Shown: piece after piece, positions 1 through 14,214 of the stretch
Layout of the letters: every line of letters starts with the position of its first letter
How positions within the stretch are numbered: position 1 is the first letter of the stretch
Assembly (NCBI GenBank): GCA_030998015.1
Contig: JARWMV010000240.1
Location: 1,302,001-1,366,000, forward strand
From: Ceratorhiza oryzae-sativae
Lineage: Eukaryota; Basidiomycota; Agaricomycetes; Cantharellales; Ceratobasidiaceae
Length of the DNA stretch: 64,000 bases
Direction of reading: 5' to 3'
Notes under the pieces: model-generated
Database searches by the model: none
What the model was told of the DNA's origin: nothing
Seen by the model: only the letters and a program-made list of their open reading frames with translations
Position numbers and translations under genes: made by a program

Positions 1-1733
<1,733 letters not shown>

Positions 1734-3150
1734 TTGCTGAGTGAATGGAATTTGACTGATCGCCTCTGGGATCATAAAAAAGAGTTATGGACACAATGCT
1801 TGAGTATTATATTGGCATATAAGGGGAAACCGCATTAATGATTTGAGCAAGCCCTAGTTCTAAAGATAATCGAATGGATAACTTTCCGCAAGTGCTGAAA
1901 CTACCCAATCCATTCTCAACGAATATGTCCTATCATGGTTCAAATAATGATATGAGCTTCGCAGGCCGCCACCAATGACAGGTGTTTGGACAATACCTCG
2001 CTTCCAGGTGAAGCTACGAGCGTGCAATCTTGTACACAGTTCACGACTTGTGTAACTATCAGCCCGTACTGATACATCTTGAGAGATATCTTCGTCATCG
2101 AGTACACAGGGGTTTACCCCTTTGGCTAGGTGGCTGGTCGAAGTGAAAGGTATTAAAACATGTGTATATGGAAATGCTCGCTGCAACAAGGCGATTAAAG
2201 GCGTATATTTACGAGTTGATAGATTGCTCAGTTGTTCTAAACTCGCCAAAACGGTGTTTGGGGCTTTTTCAGAAAAAAATAAATTTGATTGGTCCGGACT
2301 GATGCAAATAGCCATCAGCTGTGACAAGAATGAATCATCGTTGTATGCCCATTTAATGTGGAGATTCCACTCTGTTGGGAGAAAGGGGCATCCCTGACCA
2401 TGGGGTTAGGTTTTGCACACTGGAGCGGATTTTCAAGTGAGCATCTACGTGCATATATGGCTATTTTACACAATTTTACCTTGCATCAGGTTTGCCTGAA
2501 GGAAGGCAATTCCCAGCTATGTTAATGGCCCCGTACCAGGGTTAGCTTCTCGTAAATTCCTGCTAGACTTTGGTTTATTTACTCGTTATGAGTGCGATTT
2601 AGCCTTGGCAGATTTCCAGAGGAAACGGGTCGCAAGTGTACACGTACCCCCAGTGTCTCTTGGTCGAACAAAAGTAGCAAAGCATGGGCGTAATTCTTCG
2701 AATAATCACCCTAGTTATCCATTTCCACAATCCATCTCGGCTCCTACTCTGTCGTGCGAGGTAGAGACGAGCGACCAAACTTGGTGGGCTTTCATGAACG
2801 GGTGCTGCTTCAATGTCATACCGCGATCGCCTGTTCAGTTGTAGTGGGAAATAATGGGTTTAAAACCAAATATAAATAAAGTCCGAGTAGGGTGAGCCGC
2901 CTTGGAGCGAGGTGATGTCGAAATGGTGGTGGAAACAGTATACTGGAAGCGAAAATAGTGATAGAAAGTGATATAAGCAGTCCTGGTTTCCTCGACCGAT
3001 GCTGAAATGGCGAGTTATGCCCGAGATAAAGGCCCCACACAAATATCACGGAAAGTTGATAAAATTCTACAAAAAGCCTTTACATGCGACCGATTTGCCT
3101 ACAAAAAAGCGCCCGGATTCCCAGTCATCGCACACCTTTCAAGTGCGAGC
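1734..3150. other. Intergenic, convergent 3' ends
   Basis: Lies between the 3' end of the GH1 gene and the 3' end of the cellobiohydrolase on the other strand. Only short open frames without recognisable domains or splice-linked partners are present. I see no RNA gene or repeat. Confidence 0.6.
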
Positions 3151-4862
3151 CTAGAGGCACTGGGAGTAGTATGGGTTCGAGTACGTGCACTTGTACGGAG
3201 ACACGCAGACCTGATATCAAAAGTCAGCTTGTAATTTTGGATTGACCAAGCGAAAGCACTCACGGTAGGTCCGGTGTAGCCTTGGCCGCCGCACTGGCCA
3301 TAGCGCGGAACGGTGCCGCTCGAGGCAGTCGTGGTCGTCTGTTGTCAAGATCAGTTTTCACGCCTTTAGGGAGAGAGACAGAGAAGAACTCACGGCGGGA
3401 GAGCTTGAAGTGGTCGAAGGACGGGTAGTGGTCGTACCAGACGGGGTACCAGTCGAGCCGCTAAAGGTCGAGCCGATATCACCAAAGCGGATGTTGGAGA
3501 ACGTGACCGACGCGTTGCCGTTGTTGGTCTCGACGTCCGAGGGCTTGCCGGAAGTGGTCGGGCACGAGCCGCGAGAGACACCCGGCTGGGACGCGGGGCG
3601 ATCGAGCGGGTAGTCGCTATCGAGCCAGAGCATGTTGGCCGCATGGTCGTCCCAGATGGACATGACGAGCACGACACCAGCGCTAAACGACTTGTCCATG
3701 GTCGCCATGCCGCCCTTGGCCGCGTACACGTTGGAGTCCTGGAACGCGGTCTTTTGGTCGGCGCAGAATTTGTCGGTGATCGAGTCGTAGGCGGCAAGGC
3801 CGGCGATGTTGGTCTTGGAGTTTTGGATGACCTTGCCGTCCTGGACATAGACGCGGCGCATCTCGACGAGTTTGCCGGTAGCGGTGTTATCGTCAGTGAT
3901 GAACTGGGTGACGACGGTCATCTTCTTGGAGGTGTCGACGGTGAGGCCCTTGCCGTAGAAGGACTTGTCGCCCATGCGGTATGAGTTGAAGTCGCATCCG
4001 GGCTGGTCACAGTAGTCAGCGCACTGGGTGCCCGTGCAGCGAGTTTGGCCGACGACGCTGCAAGGGTGGGGGGTGTAGGCGGTGGAGATGGAGTTGGCCT
4101 CCCAGATGTCCATCTCGTTGCAGCAGGTGCCGTAGTCACCCTTGCCAGAGTTGCCGTCCGTGGTGGAGCCGGTCCATCCTTTGACGTTGGCCTGGAATAC
4201 CGAAAATTTAGATCGCGTTACAATTGAAATGAAAAAGGACTCGCCTCGCCGTTGATAAACTTGATATCGCGAGGGCATTGTGCGTCGCAGTACCCGGTAC
4301 CGTACTTGGCGCCCGCCTTGTTGTTCGAGTATTTGGACTTGCCACCGTCGGCCGCCATCTCGGAGAAATAGAGAGCACCGTTGAGACCGCACGGAAGATT
4401 CGAAACATCGACATCAAACGTAAACTCTTGGTTCTTGAGCTTGAACATCTCGTAGTTGGTGTCGTCCGAGGCCATGAGGTAAACGCGCGAGCCGACGTTC
4501 TTGCCGCTGGAGCCGGGCGTAACGAACTTGAGGGTGAGCGAGTTGCCGCTGGTGGTGATGCCATAGGTGCCGGCATAGTCTGCGCCGTCGACCGCGCAGC
4601 TCTGAGCGCAGGTCACGCCGTCGGGGCAGATCGAGGCGTCCCACTTTTGTCCTGTGTAGCAGTTGGTGTAGCCGGTGGTGGTGTGGACCCAGCGCCAGTT
4701 GGCGTCGAGCGTGACCTTGCCAGACGATTGGGTGACGCATCCGCCAGACTTGGTACACTTTTGCCATGGGAGAGAGGGGTGGGTCTCGGTGGTGAGGGTG
4801 CCGACCTGCTGGGCACGAGCCACAGCGAGGTAAAAGGCGAAGAGAGCGAAGACGCAGTACAT
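3151..4862 (-). CDS. cbh1: GH7 cellobiohydrolase with C-terminal CBM1
   Basis: Secreted reducing-end cellobiohydrolase acting on crystalline cellulose. Four exons (4862-4245, 4191-3394, 3338-3264, 3210-3151) give 516 residues. Order: signal peptide (starts [12 protein letters not shown]), mature start near [18 protein letters not shown]7 catalytic domain with [11 protein letters not shown] carrying the nucleophile and acid/base glutamates (about 4091-4114), a Ser/Thr/Pro linker, and a CBM1 with four cysteines ([13 protein letters not shown]...YYSQCL). The last intron splits the CBM1. The first intron (4192-4244) has a GC donor rather than GT. The start is set at 4862 because it opens the signal peptide and lies about 64 nt from a TATAAG. 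An upstream in-frame ATG at 4964 is on the wrong side of that box. All joins keep frame, so the gene looks intact. Confidence 0.97.
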
Positions 4863-5763
4863 TGGAGTGTAAGGGTTGGCCGAGTGGAGTGAACCGATGT
4901 CGTTTGAGAGCCGAGCGACGAGGTTCTTATACAAGTCGCGCACGGAGAATACGCGGCGGGCCATAGTACGCTGACGGCATTTGGGCGACGAGGGTGGCCC
5001 TGGATGTGTTGTTCACCTGGCTAGCCAAGGAAATTCATAATTACGACTGGTGCTGTTGGCGCGTAGAGAGGCAGCGACCATGGCTAAGACACTGACCAAG
5101 CCAACTTGGCAAGCGCCAACCTGCGAGGATGTCGCCGAGGAGGATCCGAAAATATCGCCAGACGCACGAGACAGCGATCTGATGAGGCTCGGGGTGATCG
5201 AAACGCTTGTCTGGGTCGCGCTTGGCGTGATATCCAGGCGAATATCGTCGAGGGGGAGTCGCAGTCAGGTGTTTGGACGCATATTGCGTTGGTCCGACGG
5301 GGCGCCGAACATATGCGTCGAGAAGCGGTCGTGGTCCGGTCAAGGCTTGGGAGGGCACGTGAAGACCGTCACGTGGTCTTGGCGTGGTCATCCCGACCGA
5401 CGTCTGGGCGGGAACGAGTGGCGGTGATGTCGAGGATCACGCTGTATGCATCTCCCATGTGACGTCAACTATGGCAAGAGGACCCTGTTGATCGAGCGCC
5501 CTCGATTCTGACCTCGACCACATTGTTTTGTGAGCATGATCCGTCAGGCCTGTAATCACGACTCATACTAACCTCGAGTACAGAACAAAATAACGTGTCG
5601 CATCTATTTCTCGACGATCACGCGAGACCTTTGGCACCAAACTCGACCATTGCACTTCATTCGCTACTCCCCTCGCTCGACCGTCCAACCGGCTGTCAGG
5701 TCACCCGCAACAGCCCGTGCCGGGACAGGCCCACCCCCATTATTACCGGTTCGACCGTCGAAC
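4863..5763. promoter_or_regulatory. Divergent promoter region between GH7 and F-box genes
   Basis: About 0.9 kb separating the two divergent genes. Open frames here overlap on both strands and have no domain signature. Inducible elements for the cellulase gene would be expected here, but apart from the TATA box I cannot name a site with confidence. Confidence 0.4.
4926..4931 (-). promoter_or_regulatory. TATA box of the GH7 gene
   Basis: TATAAG on the minus strand, about 64 nt before the chosen ATG. It supports the start at 4862 over the in-frame ATG at 4964. Confidence 0.45.
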
Positions 5764-7227
5764 ATGGTGACTCGCTCCATGGTCAAGGCATTGCGCAGTC
5801 GACTCCAGATGCGAGCTCGGATCAACAATCTGCCCACTGAAATCCTCACCATGATATTCTGTCTGGCAACCCAGGAATGGATGAACGAAAACTTTGAATA
5901 TCTGAACCAAGACGACCCGATCACCGCCACAGCTCTATCCCACGTCTGCGCCCAATGGCGTAACATGCTGCTACAAACCCCCACATTTTGGTCTGAAATC
6001 GACCTCATCCTTACAGGGCCTCTGACCAACAGACGGTACAGCCGCGCTACAACGTGGGCAAAGCGCTCGGCAAACGTACCCTTGCATATCGCTATATACG
6101 ATGCCATCATCGACGAGCAAGAATATCTCTCGAGAACCATTCGAAAGCCGCTTTTTCGTACAGTGATCACCCGACTGACCCAGTTTCTTGCTCCACTCAT
6201 GCCCCGTCCACACACTCCACGTCAAAGTCGAGTCACATCCGGCCTACAACCTCGCGAAAGCTTTGACGGATTGCTTGGTGAAGCACGGCTCGAAAGACGT
6301 CGCCACAAGGCTGGAATTTTGCGTCGACATTGACGCTCCCGAACTGGATTTACCAGGCCTGTCGCGAGCGTCGTCCGACCACGACTTGGCTCCCTCCGAG
6401 TATAAATCCCTTCTTGGTGCCCTACGACACATCCACCTCGAGAACGTCGCAGTCGACTGGGGATATTCTGTCTTTTCGGGGCTTACCAGCCTGGGTATCG
6501 AGTTTCCGGAACGTTCGAGCTGGTTCCCCCGTCCCGTCGACCTGGCTCGCGTTCTGCAGGCCAATCCAACCCTTCGGTCGCTTAGTTTGTACGGTCTGCG
6601 AGTTCTGGATGGGCCAATACCTCCTGCCGTCCCACTTGATCATCTCGAAACTCTGTTTCTCGATTCAATGATCGCCAAAGAACTCGCTCGAGTACTTCCG
6701 ATCATCTCCAGCTCATCAAGCGCCATACGAATGGGCATCACCTTGGACAACCACCCCGATTTCGTCTCTGCCGCCCAGTCCTTTTTCACTCGGACCAAGG
6801 TGACAGTCCTTCACGCCAACGGAGAGTGGGCGGTCATGGACTCAACAGAAGAAGCGATCTCCTCCATCCTTGTCCCTATGTCTCATTTACATACCCTCGT
6901 ACTCGAATACTGCGACATTACGGAAAGCGTCTTGCCTCGCTTTACTCCCAAATGCCCAGGTCGTCATCCACCCAAGGTCCTATGGCCCGCGTTGCGCGAC
7001 TTGCGTTTGTCAAGATGCGAGGTTCGCCCTGAAACCGTCCGAGCACTGGCGCGAATCCAACACCTCGAACGCTCCGGCTTTACGAAGACGAGAGGGCCGC
7101 ACAGGCGAGATGGACCGAAGACATCCGCGCGCAAGTGGAGAGGGATTTAACTGAAGCCGGGGTTACTTTCGTCAAGACAGATGAAAGAGACGCCGCTGTG
7201 GGTCGGTGGGATTTTATTCTATGTTAG
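5764..7227 (+). CDS. F-box / LRR-like protein, frame broken twice
   Basis: Agaricomycete F-box protein, expected to act as a substrate adaptor of SCF ubiquitin ligases. The F-box is INNLPTEILTMIFCLATQEW near residue 20, followed by leucine-rich degenerate repeats (for example LGALRHIHLENV, HLHTLVLEYCDI). It aligns along its length with the next gene, a tandem paralogue. The frame changes at about 6203, in a run of four C (LMP then VHTLHV), and returns at about 7072. After that the paralogous C-terminus reads to TAG at 7225-7227. The N-terminus is about 100 residues shorter than the paralogue, and the start could also be 5650. Two compensating one-base shifts in an otherwise clean alignment fit either sequencing error or a recent pseudogene. 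Confidence 0.75.
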
Positions 7228-7579
7228 TTGATTGGTCCCAGGGTGTTGTGCCATCTCGGTAGGTGTGGTGCACGGCAGCTATCGTGAACATTCTACCATT
7301 TAACTTGAAATTGTAACTAATCGTAACTTCTAATGATCAGAGCCTGAAGCAATAAGCCAGCGCTGTTCTGTCTGATGATGGCGACTTACTTGACTACTTG
7401 TTGCATTTAGCTGTAGCGCTATTCGTCATCATGACATAACCAAGCTGAGCCACGCTTATGCAGGCATTGAACGGACGAGCCATCACAAGCCAAACTTCTC
7501 CTTGCCTGACAAAGATTCTCATCCGAGCATATCGTTCACGCAAGCGTGCGCGATAAATCCCGCTATCTGCGAATTCGCT
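7228..7579. other. Intergenic between tandem F-box genes
   Basis: About 350 bp containing the first gene's 3' end and the second gene's 5' region. An in-frame ATG at 7502 could extend the second protein by 26 residues. Confidence 0.5.
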
Positions 7580-9274
7580 ATGGCTTCCTCACCGACCGAC
7601 ATGCTTGACGAGTTGGAGGCTTACAATTGCTGGTCCTCGGCTCTCGAGCGACTGGGCGGCGCAGTGCAAGAATACGTGCACGCTTCAAAACTACTCGAAC
7701 AGTCTTTGAGACGAAAATCGAGAGAGCCGGCCCGCCAGCGCTCTTCTGACAGTGCATTTTCAAAGCTCTGTCAAACGCTACCCAACCTCGATTTCTTCGA
7801 GTTTAATCTCCAGCAAGTCAGATTGGCTTTCACACGACTTCACAATTCATCCCATTCCCTTGTCCCGATCAATTCCCTGCCTGATGATATTTTGACCATG
7901 ATATTTTCGCTCGCAACTCAAGAGTGGATCAACGAGGATTACCAGGAAACAGGACACAATCTCTTCCCACTAACCCCTTCGACCCTATCGCGCGTCTGCT
8001 CGTCATGGCGCAGCATAATCCTTGAAACCCCGACGTTCTGGTTCCATATGCGTCTCATCCTCACAGGCTCCGCTGGAGAAATGTCCTACCTTTGTTCTGC
8101 TCTGGCTTGAGCGTGCGCAAAATGTGCCTCTGTGTGTTAGCATTAAAGATGCCGTCGTCGACAATGAGCTTAATATGATACCCGAAACGCGCACTTTGAG
8201 CGATTCTGATATTTCCAAAGTTATTGAGTTCTTGACACCGTTGATGCCTCATGTTCAATCATTGGCGATCAACTGCCAGATGTACGTGGCCGAAAGACTG
8301 GCGAGTAGACTATTGACTTGTTGGGCACAACGTGGATCCGCTGGAATGGCCAAGAGGCTCGAGATAAAGCAAGATCTTGACCTTCCAGAGTTGGTGCTCC
8401 CCGGGCTAACGGTAGACCACGACGAATTGGAGATGTATACGCAATTGGTGACGACGTTCCTTCTGTCTTTACGAAGCTTATACTTGGAGAACGTTGAAAT
8501 AAACTGGTATAGCTCCGTATACTCAAATCTAACTGAACTTCGAATCGAATTTTCATTCGAGTCGGCTTGCTTTCCTTCGCAGAGGGATCTTGTCCGCGTC
8601 CTGGCGGCAAACCCGGGGCTTAAATGCCTGGCTTTGTCAGACGTGCATGTTACACCCGAACCAGGGCTGTCTCCCGTCGCTCTCAATCATTTAGAAACGC
8701 TGTCGCTTGAAACGATGGATGCCGTGGATCTCGCGCTGGTGCTTCCCCTCATCTCGAGCACCTCGAAAGCGATCCGCGTAGCACTCACTCTCGATGGCGA
8801 TCCGGAATTCGCCTCGGCAGCGCGCTCGTTTTTGCTCGGACCAGAGTTACGGTTTTACATATCGACGGAGAGCTTTCTGCTGATGAAACCTCGCGTCATT
8901 CCATCTCGATATTATTCACACCTATGCCGCATTTACACACGCTGTCGATCCAAAATTGCCATTTTTCTGATAATGTTCTTCAAGATCTCGAAAGAAATTA
9001 TGCGTTGCACAACAATGGAAACGGAATGTGGCCCAACCTTAAAAAGGTTTATTTCCTCCAGTGCAAATTATCTCATAGCATGGTCCGGGAGTTTTTCCGC
9101 ATTCACCCACTTCGGATGGTATACGTACTTGAAAACGATCTAAGAACCATTGAGTCGTGGAATGTCGATGTGCGAAAAGCATTGCAGGAGGATCTTTCCA
9201 AGGCAGGGGCGGAGTTTGTTTGGCATGAAGACCCCCGCAAAAGTGCGTTTAATTGGACGTTTGTCTCAACTTGA
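7580..9274 (+). CDS. F-box / LRR-like protein, tandem paralogue
   Basis: Second F-box protein, same family as the preceding gene. It begins with a helical N-terminal segment (about residues 10-80), then the F-box INSLPDDILTMIFSLATQEW, then leucine-rich repeats ending in RIHPLRMVYVLEND and a short tail. The reading frame shifts by one base at about 8090 (CSA then WLERAQNVPL) and returns at about 8843 (LLGP then VTVLHIDGE, matching KVTVLHANGE in the paralogue). Stop TGA at 9272-9274. As in its neighbour, the two shifts compensate and the rest of the protein is well preserved. The family is clear; the target is unknown. Confidence 0.78.
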
Positions 9275-11093
9275 TTATGCGTCCTGGTGTATCAATTTTG
9301 CCAGTAATTAAGTGGATAGCATTTCTAGAGGCCGTTTGGTCAATAAATGTTGAATGAGCAAGGCCCAGATTGCACATAATCATTCACTGCATATGTCATA
9401 GGAGAACCATCATGACAAGGTACAAATTGGTGTTGAGTGGATTGTAAGCCAGGTGATAGTTTGAATATCGTTGACTCATATAAATCGCTCCAGCAAGTAA
9501 ATAATCTAGTCGGGTATTTGGGGTATCGAATACCCGTCCGTAATCATGCAGTGGATAGCTGCTCACAAAATCTAAACACATAGCTTGTCTCAGCCAAAAG
9601 CCGAGAATCTGACTAGCATGAACTAGAGGTCCAGCGTCTAAGTATGTTTTTTAGTTCTCATTAGATCCTAGTAGCGCTGGTAGCCCGCGCTACTCGGGAC
9701 CTAGCGAGTGCTAAAAGGCATACTTAGCCATATCGCGCTACTTTGCGCTAGCTAGATTTTCGGCTTTTGCCTGAGTAGTTAAAAACAAACTGTCCTAAAA
9801 GTCCAGCGATCACAAAATGCAGAGATCAATCATTAGAACATGTGAGGACATCTAGACATTAGAATGGTCTAGCTCAGCCGAGCTTAGCTTTAGATCTTGA
9901 AGAAAGCTATCTGGTGCTGGTAGATTTGCCCGCCCCCTCATGATAGCTACATTCTCAACGCAATCCAGGGGTATTTATACTACGGGGGAGGAACTAGGCT
10001 TTCGCTCTTCAATGATGCACTGAACGCTAAATTTAGGGCTGTAGGTGCGAGTAACTGGGGTTCGGTGCCTTCGGGTGGCGCATTGATATCACCACTCGCA
10101 GCACTGGAGGGCACAGGAGTGGACAAGGTGGATTTGAACCTGATTACAATTGCGGTGAGTTGATTTGTTTTCTCTATTTTATCGAACCTAGTGTTATTCG
10201 GAGGTGTGGTTGTAGTTGCAAGTACACTACGTCCGCTTGCAGGGTGGTTAGCCACTGGGTGCCACAAAGGGTTCTTCAAGTGAGCGCCGAGACCAAAGCC
10301 ACATCCATGAGCGTAATAAGCATCAGTACAAACATGTTATTATAACAAAGCCGAACTGGCAGGTTTCTCCGAAGACCATAACTGGCTACCACTGCTGTAT
10401 CTTCTTAAATATACAATGTATCTCCGTGAACCCACCGTATGCGGAAAATTCCTATTTTGCTATGAAAAATCGTGTTTCCAACTATATACCTGGAATTTAC
10501 ACGTCTAGGAGAATTTGAAGACAAGTTCCAATATGGCTATATGAGCGGTGGGTACAATTTTATCTCTCACTGGTCCAACCAAAATCAGAAAAATCCTAGT
10601 CATGTTAGCGTCCCCTTATCAGGATGTTTTACTCTGATATTCCTAATGAGTTCTATTGTATTTTGAAACGATGGCTGCGATTTGTGTATCCGAAATTTCC
10701 AGAACAAACGGGTTTCAAGTGTATGTTCCTACCGCTTTATAATCAGAAATATATTTTGCGGTAATCGCCCAAGGCAGAACGGTGGAGATAGTAGACCGTT
10801 GCTAACAAGCGGGTGCATTTTGATTTGATCGAGGGATTGAAATCATGGAAGCTAGTTAGTGTGAGCAAGTTTCATTATAGTGGCCATATAGCATCGAGTT
10901 CCACAGGTCGTGTCTTTCAGCCTTCACCCTACTTATCCGAGTACGTAAATCATCATCAGTTGGGCAAATCAACGAAGCACCATCATTCCGGTCATGTGCA
11001 GTTCGAAGACAGCATGAAGCTGGCGCCCTTCATTTTCTCACACCAGCCTCACCGGAAGCTTAGCCGGAAACCGGTTATCTCGAGACATCCGCC
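9275..11093. other. Intergenic, carries a foldback element and a possible gene remnant
   Basis: AT-rich spacer holding the MITE-like element at 9589-9775. A short protein-like stretch at about 9985-10156, followed after a gap by a hydrophobic C-terminal-looking stretch to about 10280, may be a gene remnant, but the splice phase does not fit and no domain is recognised. The rest shows nothing I can name. Confidence 0.45.
9589..9775. mobile_element. MITE-like foldback element, copy A
   Basis: About 187 bp with imperfect terminal inverted repeats of about 30 bp: CTCAGCCAAAAGCCGAGAAT at the left, and its counterpart CTCAGGCAAAAGCCGAAAAT read from the right end. Inside is a second inverted pair (CTAAGTATG near 9640, CATACTTAG near 9720) and a GC-rich palindromic centre. 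There is no coding capacity. A related element with the same ends, size and nested design lies at 38941-39125. No clear target duplication was found. Confidence 0.75.
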
Positions 11094-12290
11094 ATGACCA
11101 GAGTTGCAATCGTCACGGGAGCCGCTCAAGGTGCGTACATACTCTGCAATTGAAGCGAAGTGGTCGATTGACAGTGAACCGGAGGAATCGGTCGAGCGAT
11201 TGCTCTAAGTGGGTACTTTCATGGGCCTGGGTTGAAGTTTGGGTGGTTAACGATCTATGATATACAGAGCTTGCCGCGGATGGGGTCGATGTAGCGGTAA
11301 ACGACATACCCAAAAAGCAAGAGGCGCTGCTTGAAGTGGTCAAAGAGATTGAGGGAAGGGGCCGAAAGGCGATCGCGGTTCCGGCTGATGTCTCAAAGGA
11401 AAGCGAGGTGAAAGCTATAGTTACAAAAACCGTTGAAGAACTTGGTACTCTTGACATTGTGGGTGCATCTCATCATTTTCTCGCAAGAAAGCGGATTCTA
11501 TGATATGCGTAGATGATCGCAAACGCAGGGATTGCAGTGGCATCTTCTATATTGGATCGTAAATGAACTATTTATTGTTCCTGATGACCAGTTGCTGATC
11601 ATGGGTTCTTCGTAGTAACCGAGGAAACATTTGACAGAGTTATGAATGTTAACTGCAAGGGCGTCCTGTATTGCTATCGGGCGGCCGCAGAACAGATGAT
11701 CAAACAAGGAAAGGGCGGAAGGATCATAGGGGCTAGTAGTGTTTTGGGTTTCACAGGTATAACTTAGACTTACTTGAGCCACACACTTACTCATACTCTC
11801 TGAGGCTTCCCCAACTACGTCTCCTACTGTACGTCCAAGTTCGCCGTTCGAGGTATTACGCAAACGGCGGCGTTAGAATGGGGTCAATACAACATCACTG
11901 TTAACGCGTATGCTCCGGGGTGGATCGATACCGAAATGAGTCAGTCCATTTTTGCTCGAGAATGGAGTGAACCGCTGACGGGTAATATGCATGATTAGCC
12001 GTTGTAGCTGGCACTGAAAGTATTGGCCCTGGTTACAAGGAACAGGTATTTAAATTGATTAGCTTCGATAAACGGAAATCCGAGGCTGATGTTACTTAGC
12101 TTACCAGCACTGCAGCCATCAAGCGTTTTGCTGAGCCCGAAGAGGTAGCTTCGGCTGTATGCTTCTTAGCATCCGAAGGGGCTTCGTACATCACAGGTTG
12201 GATTTGTTATTTATTCTTCGCCTTTCCGCTCACAAATGCGAATCTTCAGGTCAATCATTTGGTATCAATGGAGGCCTTTATCTTACTTGA
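11094..12290 (+). CDS. Short-chain dehydrogenase/reductase, copy 1
   Basis: Classical SDR of about 260 residues, NAD(P)H-dependent. It resembles the acetoin/diacetyl (butanediol) reductase group in the ends of its sequence, but the substrate is not provable from sequence. Motifs: TGAAQ-GIG Rossmann loop (split by the first intron), NDIP, NAG, catalytic Ser in GASSVLGF, YCTSK giving the catalytic Tyr and Lys, AYAPGWIDTEM, and a C-terminal SFGINGGLYLT. Multiple short introns of about 40-70 nt. ATG at 11094, TGA at 12288-12290. The next gene is a tandem copy with the same intron layout. Confidence 0.9.
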
Positions 12291-12824
12291 GTCCATTTTG
12301 GGTTGGCCGTACGCTATGTCCTATTGAACAAATAAATCGTGAAACCGTGTGATCAACTAAAACTTTGAATATGCATACACAACAGAATAGCTGAACGCAG
12401 GATAACATTGTTTAGACTCAAACACCTCTACAAACGGGGTGCCCTATTCGGTTCACGAACTACCCGTCATCCTTTACGTTGCGAATAAAATGAAGCATAC
12501 GGCCGCAGCGACAGAAAATAGTCGGGGGCGGATGATTGGTAGAGAATCTCGAATCTGGGTATCTCTGGAACATAAATGCGACGTCCTCGACCAGGTTTCT
12601 GGGTTTGCACTCAGACAGACGTCATCTAGGCCCTGCCCTAATCGCTTGACCATCGTGCTTGCGGGAACTATTCAATCGAACGAGTCACGCGCATACGATC
12701 CGGCGCCAAGCTGCCGCGATCTTCCTGATATAGCTCGCGTTCATTTCTGTTTTTTAGGTATATCAAGCCACTAGCTGAAAGGGGTCCGTCGCTTCACCTC
12801 GCCTTCCATCCTCGAACGAGCTCT
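12291..12824. other. Intergenic between tandem SDR genes
   Basis: About 530 bp with an open frame (12439-12774) that shows no domain and most likely covers the promoter of the second SDR gene. No RNA or repeat seen. Confidence 0.5.
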
Positions 12825-14043
12825 ATGGCAAAAGTCGCCGTTGTAACTGGCGCCGCACAAGGTACGTGTCTATTACAAGAGCCCGGTGACAAACCTATAA
12901 ACTAGCGTAAATCCAGGCATAGGAAGAGCAATCGCGCTGAGTAAGTGTCAAATTTAGACAATTTTCCTATCAATAATCTCATCCGGGAATGCGGTCCAGA
13001 ACTGGCGTCGCATGGCATTGACGTTGCAGTAAACGATATCCCACAAAAGCAACAGCTCTTGGATGATCTAGCGAAAGAAATACAAGCTCTGGGGCGCAAG
13101 GCCATAGTCGTGCCCGCTGACGTTTCGAAGGAAATCGAAGTGCAGGATATGGTGAAACAGACAGTGGATGTGCTTGGGGGCTTGGACGTTGTGCGTTTGA
13201 TGACAATTATCCACACGAATAATTCTAACCCGCCATTATTCATAGATGGTGGCCAACGCAGGGATATTTGGTCAAACGCAGACTATACTAGAAAGTAGCT
13301 ATCACATTTATCAAAGCATTTTGATAAGCTGATTCGAACTCCGAGTCGACAGTGTCGGAAGATCTCTTCGACAAGACGGTGGCTATCAATTGCAAGGGCA
13401 CTCTATACTGCTACCGAGCCGCAGCGGCTCAAATGATCAAGCAAGGCAGAGGAGGGAGAATAATAGGCGCAAGCAGTATATGCGGTCTGAGAGGTAAGCG
13501 TCCGAGTTTTCACATCGAGAAGGTCCTTCGGGGAAACTAAATAAACCTCAAGGTTCGACAGGAAGTGTGTCCTACAATGTCTCGAAGTTTGCCGTTCGAG
13601 CCATCACACAAACGGCAGCACTCGAATGGGGACAACACAACATAACCGTCAACGCCTACGCCCCGGGTATGATCGATACACAAATGAGTAGATTTGTTCC
13701 ATCCCTATTCTCATATATCTGATGCTCACCATCTTTTATCGTAGCTGCCGCATCGAGCCGTATGCCCGGAATGAAAGAGTTCCAAAACCAGGTATGACCG
13801 AGATGTCAAAATGGCTAGCCAATCGCTCATGAATTGACAGATAATTGCGAATATTGGCGTGAAACGGTTGGGAACGCCAGAGGACTTGGCCGCACTCGTC
13901 AACTTCCTAGCCTCAGACGACTCCTCATATGTTACAGGTATGGTTCTGTATGATTCAATAATAATAATTTTTCTAACTTGGTTTTCTCGTTGACACGATT
14001 AGGCCAAACACTTAGCGTCGATGGCGGATTCTGGTTGAGCTGA
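12825..14043 (+). CDS. Short-chain dehydrogenase/reductase, copy 2
   Basis: Tandem paralogue of the preceding SDR, also about 260 residues. It retains TGAAQ-GIG, NDIPQKQ, VPADVSKE, NAG, the GASSI serine, YNVSK (catalytic Tyr and Lys), AYAPGMIDTQM and the terminal TLSVDGGFWLS. ATG at 12825, TGA at 14041-14043. The Gly-rich loop and the region before NAG are split by introns at the same places as in copy 1, showing duplication of a gene that already had introns. The C-terminal substrate-loop region (SSRMPGMKEFQNQ) differs from copy 1, so substrate range may differ. Confidence 0.9.
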
Positions 14044-14214
14044 CCAAACGCTATTATGTGAAAACCGGATCCGGCCAATGACGTGGCTGGGAATTGTAAT
14101 ATAAGTGTCACAATATGGGTGAATTGAAGACAAAAGTGATTGTTTCTTTGGGTGTATGAACAACCGCGAGTGTATCAATACAAATTTGAGTCATGATACA
14201 TTTTGCTTTCAGAT

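Noticed and set aside
1860..2327. 155-residue minus-strand frame between GH1 and GH7
   Set aside because: No domain, AT-rich composition and no splice partner; probably chance.
3390..4892. Long open frames on both strands overlapping the GH7 gene
   Set aside because: They are shadows produced by the GC-rich codon usage of the cellobiohydrolase. None has its own motif or splice structure.
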